Positions 16,037 to 23,888 of a DNA stretch of 64,000 bases are shown here, piece by piece. This DNA comes from Opitutus sp. (GTDB lineage: Bacteria > Verrucomicrobiota > Verrucomicrobiia > Opitutales > Opitutaceae). The notes under the pieces were generated by a model. That model was not told where the DNA came from. It worked only from the letters and a program-made list of their open reading frames with translations, and did no database searches. Location: the NCBI GenBank assembly GCA_024998815.1, contig JACEUQ010000003.1:447900-511899 (forward strand). Reading direction: 5' to 3'. The position numbers were made by a program, and so were the translations under genes. The first letter of the stretch is position 1, and each line of letters opens with the position of its first letter.

Positions 16037-16587
16037 GTGGTGGTGACCTTGTTGCGGAGGATGTACCGGGCGGAGAGCACGGTGTTGGACACGGCGGCGG
16101 CGGTGCGGTTGACGCGCTGGGCCTTCAAGGAGAGCTGGATCTGTTTGGTGTTGGTGCCGGCCAACACGAGGTTGGCCAGGCTCACTTGGGTGCCATCGAG
16201 TTTATAGCCGATGAATGAAAACGACGAAATGCCGTCGAGCAGGTTGGTGCGAGTGCCACTGAGGGTGCGGAAAAATTGGGCGGTGGAGGCGTCGTAACCG
16301 TAGGTGATGCTGGTGGAGTTGACCGTCAGGTTGATCACCGTGGAGCTGCTATAGGTGATGCTGCTGGCCTGGCGGGCATCTTGGGCGAAGCGCTCCAAGC
16401 TTTCACGCGCCTGTGACTCGAGGTCGACATAGCTGGCCATGTTGGCGCTGGTGCGCCCGATGAACAGGACGACGGTGAGGATTCCGGCCATGATGAGCGC
16501 CCCGAGCGAGGTGGCGACCATCAGTTCGACCAGGGACATGCCGCGTGCGCGGCGGTTATGAGCCGGCGAGGGTGTAGTAGTAATCAT
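16033..16587 (-). CDS. PilW-like minor pilin (prepilin-type N-terminus)
   Basis: The protein has a short basic leader (ITTTPSPAHNRRARG) then a class III cleavage site G|MSLVELMVATSLGALIMA, with Glu at mature position 5 and a hydrophobic helix, so the prepilin peptidase should process it. The soluble part (LESQARESLERFAQDARQAS to ILRNKV) resembles PilW-type proteins. The start at 16587 is uncertain: an ATG three codons earlier is equally possible, and the frame is open to 16641. It overlaps the PilV-like gene upstream by 32 bases and the PilX-like gene downstream by 4. Confidence 0.78.
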   Translation of the reverse strand: MITTTPSPAHNRRARGMSLVELMVATSLGALIMAGILTVVLFIGRTSANMASYVDLESQARESLERFAQDARQASSITYSSSTVINLTVNSTSITYGYDASTAQFFRTLSGTRTNLLDGISSFSFIGYKLDGTQVSLANLVLAGTNTKQIQLSLKAQRVNRTAAAVSNTVLSARYILRNKVTTT

Positions 16588-17029
16588 AAAGGCCATCTTT
16601 GCAGTAGCGGGTGACGAAGGTGCGGGTGTGGCGGCTGCCAAAGGCTCCGGTCCAGTTAACCACCAACGTGATTTCGCGCATGGTGTCTTCGCGCCCGGAA
16701 ACCGGCACGCTTTGCATGGTCATGGTGAAGTCCTTGGCGTAGCTAGTGTCGGCGGCGAACACGCTGTCGATGTTCACGGTGGTGGCGGTGGAGGCGAGGG
16801 CCTGGACATTGGTCCAGCTCATCAAGCGGATGCTCTCGGTCTGGCTTTGCATGACCTGGGCGGCGAGGGTCAATCGGCGGCCGTTGTCGATGCTGCGCAG
16901 GCCGGATTGCAGCGCGATGACGGAGCTGCCGATGGCCAGAATCATTACGAAGGAGGCGGCCAAAACCTCCACCAGGGTAAAGGCGCGGATGGGATGACCG
17001 TTCCAGTGGGAGCGACGGGGGCTGGGCAT
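16556..17029 (-). CDS. PilV-like minor pilin (prepilin-type N-terminus)
   Basis: The 157-residue protein has a 16-residue leader and the prepilin motif AFTLVEVLAASFVMILAIGS (about 16-35), with Glu at mature position 5. An Ala precedes the Phe where Gly is usual, so cleavage efficiency is uncertain. The rest (GLRSIDNGRRLTLAAQVMQS; MREITLVVNWTGAFGSRHTR) fits PilV/GspI-type minor pilins. First gene of the minus-strand trio; the gap to rpsT (about 200 bases) must hold its promoter. Confidence 0.8.
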   Translation of the reverse strand: MPSPRRSHWNGHPIRAFTLVEVLAASFVMILAIGSSVIALQSGLRSIDNGRRLTLAAQVMQSQTESIRLMSWTNVQALASTATTVNIDSVFAADTSYAKDFTMTMQSVPVSGREDTMREITLVVNWTGAFGSRHTRTFVTRYCKDGLYDYYYTLAGS

Positions 17030-17232
17030 GTGGGTAGATTATCACGGGGAGGTATGCGGGCGGTAGGGCTGGGCAGTGCGTATTGTGGCCCTAGTTAGAC
17101 CCTACTTTATGGGAGGGGATGGCCCTATTTGGGGGGCACTTCGGGCATTTCACCGTTGGGTTCAACGAAATCGCCCTTGACTCGCCCCCGTAGGTTTGGG
17201 TTTCTGTTCGGCTTACCTATTTCTAATCCGCC

Positions 17233-17493
17233 ATGGCCAACACGAAATCCGCTATCAAAGCCGCCCGTAAATCCGAGCGCCTCACCATCCGCAACAAGGC
17301 CGTTAAAACCCGCCTGAAGACCCTCCACAAGAAGTTGGAGAAGGCTGCCGCCGGTACCGACCAGGCTGTCGCCAAGGTCGCCGCCGCCGAGTACGTCTCC
17401 GCGATGGACAAGGCCACCAAGTCCGGCGTTGTTCACAAGAACGCCGCCGCCCGCGCCAAGTCCCACACCGCAAAGATCGTTTTCGCCAAGTAA
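17233..17493 (+). CDS. rpsT: 30S ribosomal protein S20
   Basis: Small basic 86-residue protein that binds 16S rRNA early in 30S assembly. The start MANTKSAIKAARKSERLTIR, the core RNKAVKTRLKTLHKKLEKA and the end GVVHKNAAARAKSHT are typical of bS20 in sequence and length. It is a single gene followed by a strong hairpin terminator. Confidence 0.96.
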   Translation: MANTKSAIKAARKSERLTIRNKAVKTRLKTLHKKLEKAAAGTDQAVAKVAAAEYVSAMDKATKSGVVHKNAAARAKSHTAKIVFAK

Positions 17494-17532
17494 GACCCCA
17501 GGCGCCTCGCGCCTTTGGCTTTACGCCCGCCT

Positions 17533-17564
17533 CCGCCAGCCCTGTGCTGCGGGGGCTTTTTTTT
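17533..17564 (+). terminator. Rho-independent terminator of rpsT
   Basis: A stem AGCCC / GGGCT around a short loop (17538-17557) is followed by eight T residues, 45 bases after the rpsT stop. Confidence 0.75.
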
Positions 17565-17584
17565 GGGGCTGATCTTTGGCTAAA

Positions 17585-17658
17585 CACCCTGAGCTCACGC
17601 TCAAGGCCACGAGGAGTGGGCTCGCAAAGCGTGTGGCCTTGAGCGTGAGCTCAAGGAT
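17585..17658. repeat. GCCTTGAGCGTGAGCTCAAGG inverted-repeat element, copy 1
   Basis: The arms CCTGAGCTCACGCTCAAGG and CCTTGAGCGTGAGCTCAAGG are reverse complements around a centre with GCGAAGC-like words. Related whole or half copies are at 54755, 56475 and 59632. It lies between rpsT and rdgB. Confidence 0.8.
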
Positions 17659-17705
17659 GCCGTAACACTTAACTTGAACGCTAATTAGTATTAGCCCGCT
17701 CTCCC

Positions 17706-18323
17706 ATGAATCTCTATCTCGCCTCGGGTAACGCGCACAAGGTTGCCGAGATGAACGCTCTTGCTCGAGCCAGCGGCCTGCCAGTAACCATAGTCTCAGC
17801 CAAGGCCGTCGGCGGCATGCCGCCGGTGGTCGAAGACACCGGCACGTTTGTCGGCAACGCCCGCAAAAAAGCCCGCGCCCTGCCCGCGGTCCTGCCGCCC
17901 GGCTCCTGGGTTTTGGCCGACGACAGCGGCCTGTGCGTTGATGCGCTCGGCGGAGCGCCGGGGGTGGAATCGGCGTATTATGCCGGTCCCGCCGGTGATG
18001 GGGCGGCTAATTTGAGTAAACTGGTCGACGTGATGGCGGCCGTGCCGCGGGAGAAACGCGGGGCGCAGTTTGTCTGTGTGCTGCTGGTGATCGGCCCTGA
18101 CGGCACCGAGGCGGTGTTTGAAGGGCGATGCGAGGGCGTTTTGGGCGAAGTACCCCAGGGCGGAACAGGCTTTGGCTATGATCCGCTGTTTTTACCGGAC
18201 GGTTACAGCGAGAGTTTTGCCCAGTTGGGGGATGCGGTTAAAAACGAGTTAAGTCACCGAGGGCGGGCCTGGACTGAGCTGGTTGCGTGGATGCGGGCTT
18301 GTTTAGTCGCGACCCTGGACTGA
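17706..18323 (+). CDS. rdgB: XTP/dITP diphosphatase RdgB (HAM1 family)
   Basis: Hydrolyses XTP, dITP and dHAPTP to monophosphates, cleaning the nucleotide pool. The 205 residues match the family: opening YLASGNAHKVAEM (about 3-15), EDTGTFVGNARKKARA (about 43-58), VLADDSGLCVDALGGAPGVE (about 75-94, with the metal-binding DD) and the closing GTGFGYDPLFLPDGY and SHRGRAW. The ATG at 17706 directly precedes conserved sequence. The next gene begins 11 bases after its stop. Confidence 0.93.
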   Translation: MNLYLASGNAHKVAEMNALARASGLPVTIVSAKAVGGMPPVVEDTGTFVGNARKKARALPAVLPPGSWVLADDSGLCVDALGGAPGVESAYYAGPAGDGAANLSKLVDVMAAVPREKRGAQFVCVLLVIGPDGTEAVFEGRCEGVLGEVPQGGTGFGYDPLFLPDGYSESFAQLGDAVKNELSHRGRAWTELVAWMRACLVATLD

Positions 18324-18334
18324 GGCTATCGGCC

Positions 18335-19954
18335 ATGGCGATCGACCAGCGTCCCCAGTCGTCGGCACCGCGCGAGGTCAACGCGTCGGGCTTCGCTGTT
18401 CTGCTCACCGTCTTATTTTTACTATTGGCGGGTTTCAGCGCCAGTCGGCACGAGTTGTGGCGCGACGAAATGCAGGCGTGGCTGATCGGGCGCGACATGG
18501 CCAGTCCAGCAGCCGTGATCGCGCAGGCCCATTACGAAGGGGCCCCGCCGCTTTGGAATTTAATGTTGTGGGGGCTCAACCGCATCTCCCCGGCGCCCGA
18601 GCTCATGCAACTGGCGACCTGGCTGCTGGCGGGGCTGACGTTTTATATTGTATGCCGTTGGGCCCCATTCAACCGGTTGCATAAACTGCTCCTGCTGGGT
18701 AATTACTATCAGCTGTATGAATATGGCACGGTCTGCCGGAACTACCTTCCCGGCATCCTTGCACTGTGTTTGGCGTGTGTATTCCTTCTGCCCAGCAAGC
18801 CTCGACCTTGGCTCGGGGCCTTGTGTTTGGTCCTTTCGGGGTTTGCCAGCGCCCATACTTTAATCATCGCCGGCGCGCTTACAGTTGCCTTTTTTGGCCT
18901 GCCGATCTTGGTGAGAATCGCTCCGCCTTGGTTGGCTAAGTATATTGGTGTAGAGCGAGAAATGAATTTAAATAGGCCTGCTTTTTTGTTTGTCGCCACG
19001 ACTGTGGGGCTTTTGGTGGCGGCAGTTATAGCCCGCCCCCTGCCGGATACCTATTACGCCTCGGCGGCGTTATGGAATACCGATTGGTCGCTGTCCCATT
19101 TCTCGCGCATTTGTGCCGCGTTCGTGGCCTCCTCATTCCCGCTGCCGCGTGATCCAGGTTTTTTTTGGATTCCGCCCTGGGATAAGCCGTTCCCGTCCTA
19201 CAGTGAAACACACGCACTCCTCGCCGCCTCATTGCTTTGGCTTTTATCGGTTCTGGGTTTCCTTCGCGCACCGCGCGCCTTGCTCGCCTATGTGTTCGGG
19301 ACACTCGGCTTGGCTCTCTTTCTGTATACTAAATTCCTCGGGTCTTTCCGGCATACGGGATTACTGTTTTTTGCCTTTTTTTTCGCGACTTGGATGTTGT
19401 TTTCAGCACCGGAATCCCCTGGTTCACGTCTTTCAAAATGGCGGCAGCGCGTGACGTCCCTGTTGCTGACCCTTATGTTGGCAGCGCAGGCATTCACGGG
19501 TTTGTGGGCGGTGCGGGAGGACTATCTCCGCCCCTTTTCTGGTGGTAAAAATGCGGCTGAATGGTTGCGTAGCAATGGTTACGCGGATGCGTTTATCGCC
19601 GTTTGCCCGGACTGGGCGGGCGCGCCGCTAGCGGGTTACCTCCACCGCACGTTATATTATCCGCAGGACAGGCGTGAGGGTAGCTTTACCCGCTGGGTGC
19701 GCAGTCGCGATGATTGCATCACGCATGAGGAATTCTATGCCCGCGCGGTGGTCGCCGCCAAGGGCCGGCCTATGGTGATGATTTCGGATCGTAATCTGCC
19801 GGAGGACTTTTGTTTGGAGCACGATATAAAAAAGCTGGTTTACATCGCCGGCTCGCTGACGCCGTTTGAAGAGTACGTGGTTTACTATAAAAAGCCGGAT
19901 CTGGCCGGGGCGTCCTCCCGTAATAATGAGCCGGTAAAATCGGCAACCGAGTAA
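18335..19954 (+). CDS. GT-C-like multi-pass membrane protein
   Basis: A 539-residue protein with about ten hydrophobic segments. After the first span (FAVLLTVLFLLLAGFSA, about 21-37) it carries HELWRDEMQAWLIGRDMASP, an acidic loop of the kind that forms the active site of GT-C glycosyltransferases of the PMT/ArnT type, and YEGAPPLWNLMLWGLN. The C-terminal ~130 residues form a probable periplasmic domain (AEWLRSNGYADAFIAVCPDW). It is therefore a likely lipid-linked sugar transferase, but the sugar and acceptor are unknown. I took the ATG at 18335, just after the rdgB stop. Base use is visibly less GC-rich than in flanking housekeeping genes. Confidence 0.65.
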   Translation: MAIDQRPQSSAPREVNASGFAVLLTVLFLLLAGFSASRHELWRDEMQAWLIGRDMASPAAVIAQAHYEGAPPLWNLMLWGLNRISPAPELMQLATWLLAGLTFYIVCRWAPFNRLHKLLLLGNYYQLYEYGTVCRNYLPGILALCLACVFLLPSKPRPWLGALCLVLSGFASAHTLIIAGALTVAFFGLPILVRIAPPWLAKYIGVEREMNLNRPAFLFVATTVGLLVAAVIARPLPDTYYASAALWNTDWSLSHFSRICAAFVASSFPLPRDPGFFWIPPWDKPFPSYSETHALLAASLLWLLSVLGFLRAPRALLAYVFGTLGLALFLYTKFLGSFRHTGLLFFAFFFATWMLFSAPESPGSRLSKWRQRVTSLLLTLMLAAQAFTGLWAVREDYLRPFSGGKNAAEWLRSNGYADAFIAVCPDWAGAPLAGYLHRTLYYPQDRREGSFTRWVRSRDDCITHEEFYARAVVAAKGRPMVMISDRNLPEDFCLEHDIKKLVYIAGSLTPFEEYVVYYKKPDLAGASSRNNEPVKSATE

Positions 19955-19955
19955 A

Positions 19956-20632
19956 ATGAAGGGCTCTATTAATAAAAACGAACTTTGGGTGCCGGCCTTA
20001 CTGGTGCTGTTGGCTGCTGCTGTTCGGCTCCTGCTTTTTTCAGGTGTTTATGGCCATGACGATTGGGCCTACCTTTTTTATATTCGAAGCTACACCAACG
20101 GCCAAACCCACGAGATTCTTCATTCGCTCTGGGGGCTTCGGTTTCTGATTTGGTTTCCCGTGGCGGTGCTGTTTAAGGTTTTCGGGGTTTCATTTTCGGC
20201 GGCGTTTGCTCCTGGCTTTATTTTGGGGCTCACCGCAGTCCCCCTGACTTATTTTATTCTGCGTCAGCTGCGTATGGGGATAGGTATCGCGATCCTGGGT
20301 TGCCTCATTTTGATTTTGAGCCCGATCGACTGGCAGGTTTCGACGACAATCCGGGGCGATATTGAAATGTCGTTTTACAGTGGCGCTTTGCTGCTGGCGT
20401 TGCTTGGCCTGCGCCGGGCCGTGGGGCGCAATAAATACTACTGGGGCTTGCTGGCGGGTGTCATTTGGGGCTTTTCCGTTTTAAGCAAGGAATGGGGCTA
20501 TGTCATGGCTTGGGGCATATTCTTCGTCGCCGCGGTTGATTTCATTAAAACACGCCGCTTTCCGTGGGAGTATACGGGGGTTGCGGCTGGCTTCCCGCTG
20601 ATTCTATTTTTGGATGCGGCTCTTTTAAAGTA
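19956..20632 (+). pseudogene. 5' part of GT-C-like membrane protein with NPCBM tail, disrupted by an insertion sequence
   Basis: The start MKGSINKNELWVPALLVLLA is followed by several membrane spans and GHDDWAYLFYIRSYTNGQTH, the GT-C-like acidic loop. After codon 225 the frame meets the insertion sequence and stops. Excision of the element with one copy of the 7-bp target duplication rejoins it in frame to 22447-23794 (AALLK to YLTGDWLARV), giving an original 674-residue protein. It starts one base after the stop of the preceding GT-C gene, so the two formed an operon. Confidence 0.8.
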
Positions 20633-20735
20633 GAGCCTGTCCCGAAAGCATAAAAACCTAGCAGTGAACTATTAGCATAAGTTTAATGATGCCTAAAGAG
20701 GGGTAATTCCCTGGTTTTGGTCAAAAAAAAGCCGC

Positions 20736-20741
20736 TATAAT
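20736..20741 (+). promoter_or_regulatory. Possible -10 box of the transposase gene
   Basis: TATAAT lies only 5 bases before the transposase ATG. If used, the transcript would be nearly leaderless; no clear -35 at normal spacing. Confidence 0.25.
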
Positions 20742-20746
20742 CGGCC

Positions 20747-22240
20747 ATGAAGTCAAAACCCGTATCCGCCACCTCGGCCATTGCCCTGCAACGCTGGTTG
20801 CGTCCGGCGCTAACGCCAGTCGGTGCCAATAAAGATTACGCCGAGTTTCGCCAGCAATTGGAAGGACTCGACGCGTTGTTGCGTGGCAGCCACTTGGAGA
20901 CGATGGCGATGGACTTTGCCAAGGCGGGGGCAGGCCAAGCCAGTGTCGCACAACTACGCCAGCGTATGGAGTTTGCGCTCAAAGCGTTACGCTTTGAAGT
21001 GTTGCGGGTGCATTTGGGCAACATATCCTTTCGCGAGCTTTCCCGTAGCATTGCCTCAAGTGATTTACTGGCGGATTTTTGCGGTGTTCGCACGCTTGAG
21101 GGAATCAAGGGGGCGTCCAAAAGTGTGCTGGAGCGGGCCTCGAAGTTTTTCACCGCCGAACAGGTGCGCTGGATGGGGCAAGTGTTGGTGGAGATGTGCG
21201 GCGAGAAGGATCGCGCCACTGAACTCGGGTTGAGCGCGCCGCTGGACATGGATGTTTGCCTCATCGACGGCACGTGCTTGGAGACCAACATCCACTTCCC
21301 GGTGGACTGGGTGCTGTTGCGTGATGTGTCCAAGACTTTGCTCAAGGCCATGATTTTAATCCGCCGCGCTGGACTGCTCCACCGTATGCCTGAAGAGCCG
21401 GAGTGCTTTGCCAAGCAGATGAACAAGTTGTGCATGTCAATGACCCACGCAGGCCGCCGCAACGACGCCAAGCGCGCGCGTAAACAGATCCTGCGCAAGA
21501 TGAAGACGCTGTTACGCACGATCGGAGAACATGCCCGCCGCCACCGCGACCTGTTGGCGCAGAAGTATAGCCAAACCCATTACAGCCAACGCCAAACCAA
21601 GCGGATAACCACCCGCATCGACGCTATGCTCGGCCAACTGCCCGCCGTCATCAAGCAGGCCCACGAGCGCATCATCGGCGGACGCCCGGTGCCCAACGAC
21701 CAAAAGATCCTCAGCGTGCATGAACTTGATGTGAACGTACTGGTTCGCGGCAAAGCAGGGAGCCAAGTCGAGTTTGGCAACTCGTTGCTGTTGAGCGAGG
21801 CGCTCTCCGGTTTAATCACCGACTGGCAACTCTACCAGGGCGCGGCTCCGGCAGAATGGTGCCAACTCGAGGAAAGCCTGGCGCGGCAGAACCGCTTTGA
21901 CCTGAGTGCGCCGATTAGCGCGGTCGGCACCGACCGCGGCTTCGCCACCAAAAAAACTTCCGCAATGCTCAAGCAACAAGACGTTTACGATGCGGTATGC
22001 CCGCGTGATCCGCACGCGCTCAAGGAGCGTTTGAGCGAAAAACGCTTCGCCCAATTGCAGCGGCGCCGTTCGGCGACCGAAGCGCGCATTGCGATCCTCA
22101 AACAACGCCTCGGCGGACGCTTGCGCTGTAAAGGGTTTGCCAACCGCTACCGTTCGGTGGGTTGGAGTGTACTCGGTCACAACCTCTGGCTGGTGTCACG
22201 AATCCTTGCCGAGGAAATAACACTTCCGCTGGCCGCTTAA
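20747..22240 (+). CDS. DDE transposase of the 1.8-kb insertion sequence
   Basis: The 497-residue protein has an acidic motif VCLIDGTCLETNIHFPVDWV (about 168-187), a second AVGTDRGFATKKTS (about 388-401) and a closing RRRSATEARIAILKQRLGGR (about 440-459) with the last catalytic Glu, followed by the WSVLGHNLWLVSR helix common in IS4/IS5/IS1182-type enzymes. It seems complete. Exact family is uncertain; a search of an IS database would settle it. Confidence 0.8.
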   Translation: MKSKPVSATSAIALQRWLRPALTPVGANKDYAEFRQQLEGLDALLRGSHLETMAMDFAKAGAGQASVAQLRQRMEFALKALRFEVLRVHLGNISFRELSRSIASSDLLADFCGVRTLEGIKGASKSVLERASKFFTAEQVRWMGQVLVEMCGEKDRATELGLSAPLDMDVCLIDGTCLETNIHFPVDWVLLRDVSKTLLKAMILIRRAGLLHRMPEEPECFAKQMNKLCMSMTHAGRRNDAKRARKQILRKMKTLLRTIGEHARRHRDLLAQKYSQTHYSQRQTKRITTRIDAMLGQLPAVIKQAHERIIGGRPVPNDQKILSVHELDVNVLVRGKAGSQVEFGNSLLLSEALSGLITDWQLYQGAAPAEWCQLEESLARQNRFDLSAPISAVGTDRGFATKKTSAMLKQQDVYDAVCPRDPHALKERLSEKRFAQLQRRRSATEARIAILKQRLGGRLRCKGFANRYRSVGWSVLGHNLWLVSRILAEEITLPLAA

Positions 22241-22446
22241 TTCAATTTTCCGGCAAAAATGTGAATAACCCTGGGGCTCGCCCCGGCTTTGCCGTACCTT
22301 ACTACCGCGCTTGGGGGCGGGAAAAATCGATTCGGGCCGCCGTTTAACGTCGCTGGGGTGATTCGTGCCACCTCGTTCGCCCGCAATCCCAATGGACCTC
22401 TGCGCACTTTTTAAAAATCCGGAAATTTGGGACAGGCTCTAAAGTA

Positions 22447-23794
22447 TCTGACGGGCGATTGGCTGGCCCGCGTTCATACTTCCATTGGGTTTTTCCAGAA
22501 TCTTGCCGGCGGCGGGGTGAATTTAGACACGTCTACAAGTTATCGCTACCTCGTGGATTTATTTCTTGGGCTGCGCACCGTGCTCACCTCGCCCGAAGAC
22601 TACGCTCTGCACACGCTTTATTCTTGGTTTGGAACTTTTAATGAAACGCCTTTGCAGGTGAATCATTATCCCTATTTTGGCCCCTACATGTGGATGCCTT
22701 TGGTGTCGCTGCCGATCGTTTTATTCAGTCGGGGGCCCGGTCGGGCCATTGGCTGTTATATTCTAGGGATTATACTCTGGATTCAATTTGGCAGCATGAG
22801 TTGGCAGCAGTACCTCCCCTATCATAAAGAACCGCGTTATTTTACGATTATCAGTGTTCCAGTGGCTGTGCTGGTGGCGCTTGCCTGTTCTCGAATTTTT
22901 CGCGCTGGGGTAGCGCGCCACTATAAAATCGTGGCCGCCGGTGTGCTCGGTGCCATGAGTATCGTTTTGGTGCAGGTGGCGATAACCAATCACCTTACCT
23001 ATAACAGCGATCGGGATTATATGCCTAGGCTGGTCGCGTGGCTGGATAAAAATCCGACGGTTCGCCTGTGGACTCGTGCCTCCATCCAGAATGAATTGGA
23101 CCTGCGGTTTGGTTATCGGTTTTCCGACCCGGTTCACCGTCACCCCGGCCAAACCGGTTACGGTTCAATAATGGATGCGGCCTTTGGGAATAAGGCGCAG
23201 GAGGGCGATTATGTGCTGGTGGATATCGGCAGTATCAATCCGGCATCAGAAATCCCCGCGCTCGGGAGCAGGAGTTTGAAGTGGGAGGTGATCATGGCGG
23301 GAAAATACTCGTCTGCGGTTTTGCTCCGGATCCAGCCGATCAAGCCGGACGATGACGGGGCTTATTATTTAAGTGATAAAATGCCTATTACGGAAAAGCA
23401 CTCGTTTGCCAATGTACGCAGGGACGCCTCCTTTGATACCTCGCCCATTGTAATCAATGGAAGGCGTTACCGGAGTGGCTTGGGTGTTCATGCGGTTTCG
23501 GAACTCGGTTATCCGGTCGATCCGCGTTATACCGTGTTCACCGCAGCGATCGGAGTTGAGGATTCCGCTTCAAATAGTCCTGGAAGCGTGGTTTTCACGG
23601 TTTATGCGGATAATACAGTGAAATACCGCTCGCCCGTTATGCGCTGGGGTTCGCCGACGATAAATCTGGAATTAGATCTGTCCGGGGCGGAGCACATTAA
23701 ACTCGTGATGGATGACGCCGGCGACGGCATTGCCGCTGATCATGGCGCCTGGGCGGAGGCGAAAATGTCCCCGCCTAAATCCAAACCCCCATAA
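22447..23794 (+). pseudogene. 3' part of GT-C-like membrane protein with C-terminal NPCBM domain
   Basis: It continues the frame of 19956-20632 (YLTGDWLARVHTS). More membrane spans (YPYFGPYMWMPLVSLPIVLF; GCYILGIILWIQFGS; FTIISVPVAVLVALACS) precede a periplasmic part. The last ~110 residues form an NPCBM-type beta-sandwich: RYRSGLGVHAVSEL, FTAAIGVEDS, VVFTVYADN and LVMDDAGDGIAADHGAWAEA all match that carbohydrate-binding module's conserved lines. An in-frame ATG overlapping the insertion-sequence end is unlikely to be used. Confidence 0.78.
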
Positions 23795-23888
23795 CGTCGT
23801 GGGGCAGGGCAACGCGGTTTTGTCCACGCCACAAGGCGGGCGCCGCCCCCGCCCTGACCGCACGTGAAGTGGCCGTTCGGCTGGCGTT

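Larger units (their letters stand above)
20633..22439. mobile_element. Insertion sequence, about 1.8 kb, with 7-bp target duplication
   Basis: The 11-bp terminal repeats GAGCCTGTCCC (left) and GGGACAGGCTC (right) bound a single transposase gene. TAAAGTA occurs on both sides (20626-20632 and 22440-22446), a target duplication; a 5-bp duplication with one extra base in the repeats fits equally. The family is not certain; the transposase resembles ISNCY/IS1182-like enzymes. Confidence 0.85.

Noticed and set aside
18287-18334. Upstream start of the first GT-C-like protein inside rdgB
   Set aside because: Would overlap the rdgB end; the ATG at 18335 fits spacing and the first membrane segment.
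22427-22446. ATG-initiated frame beginning in the insertion-sequence end
   Set aside because: It is only the run-in to the 3' part of the disrupted gene; the first residues come from the inverted repeat.
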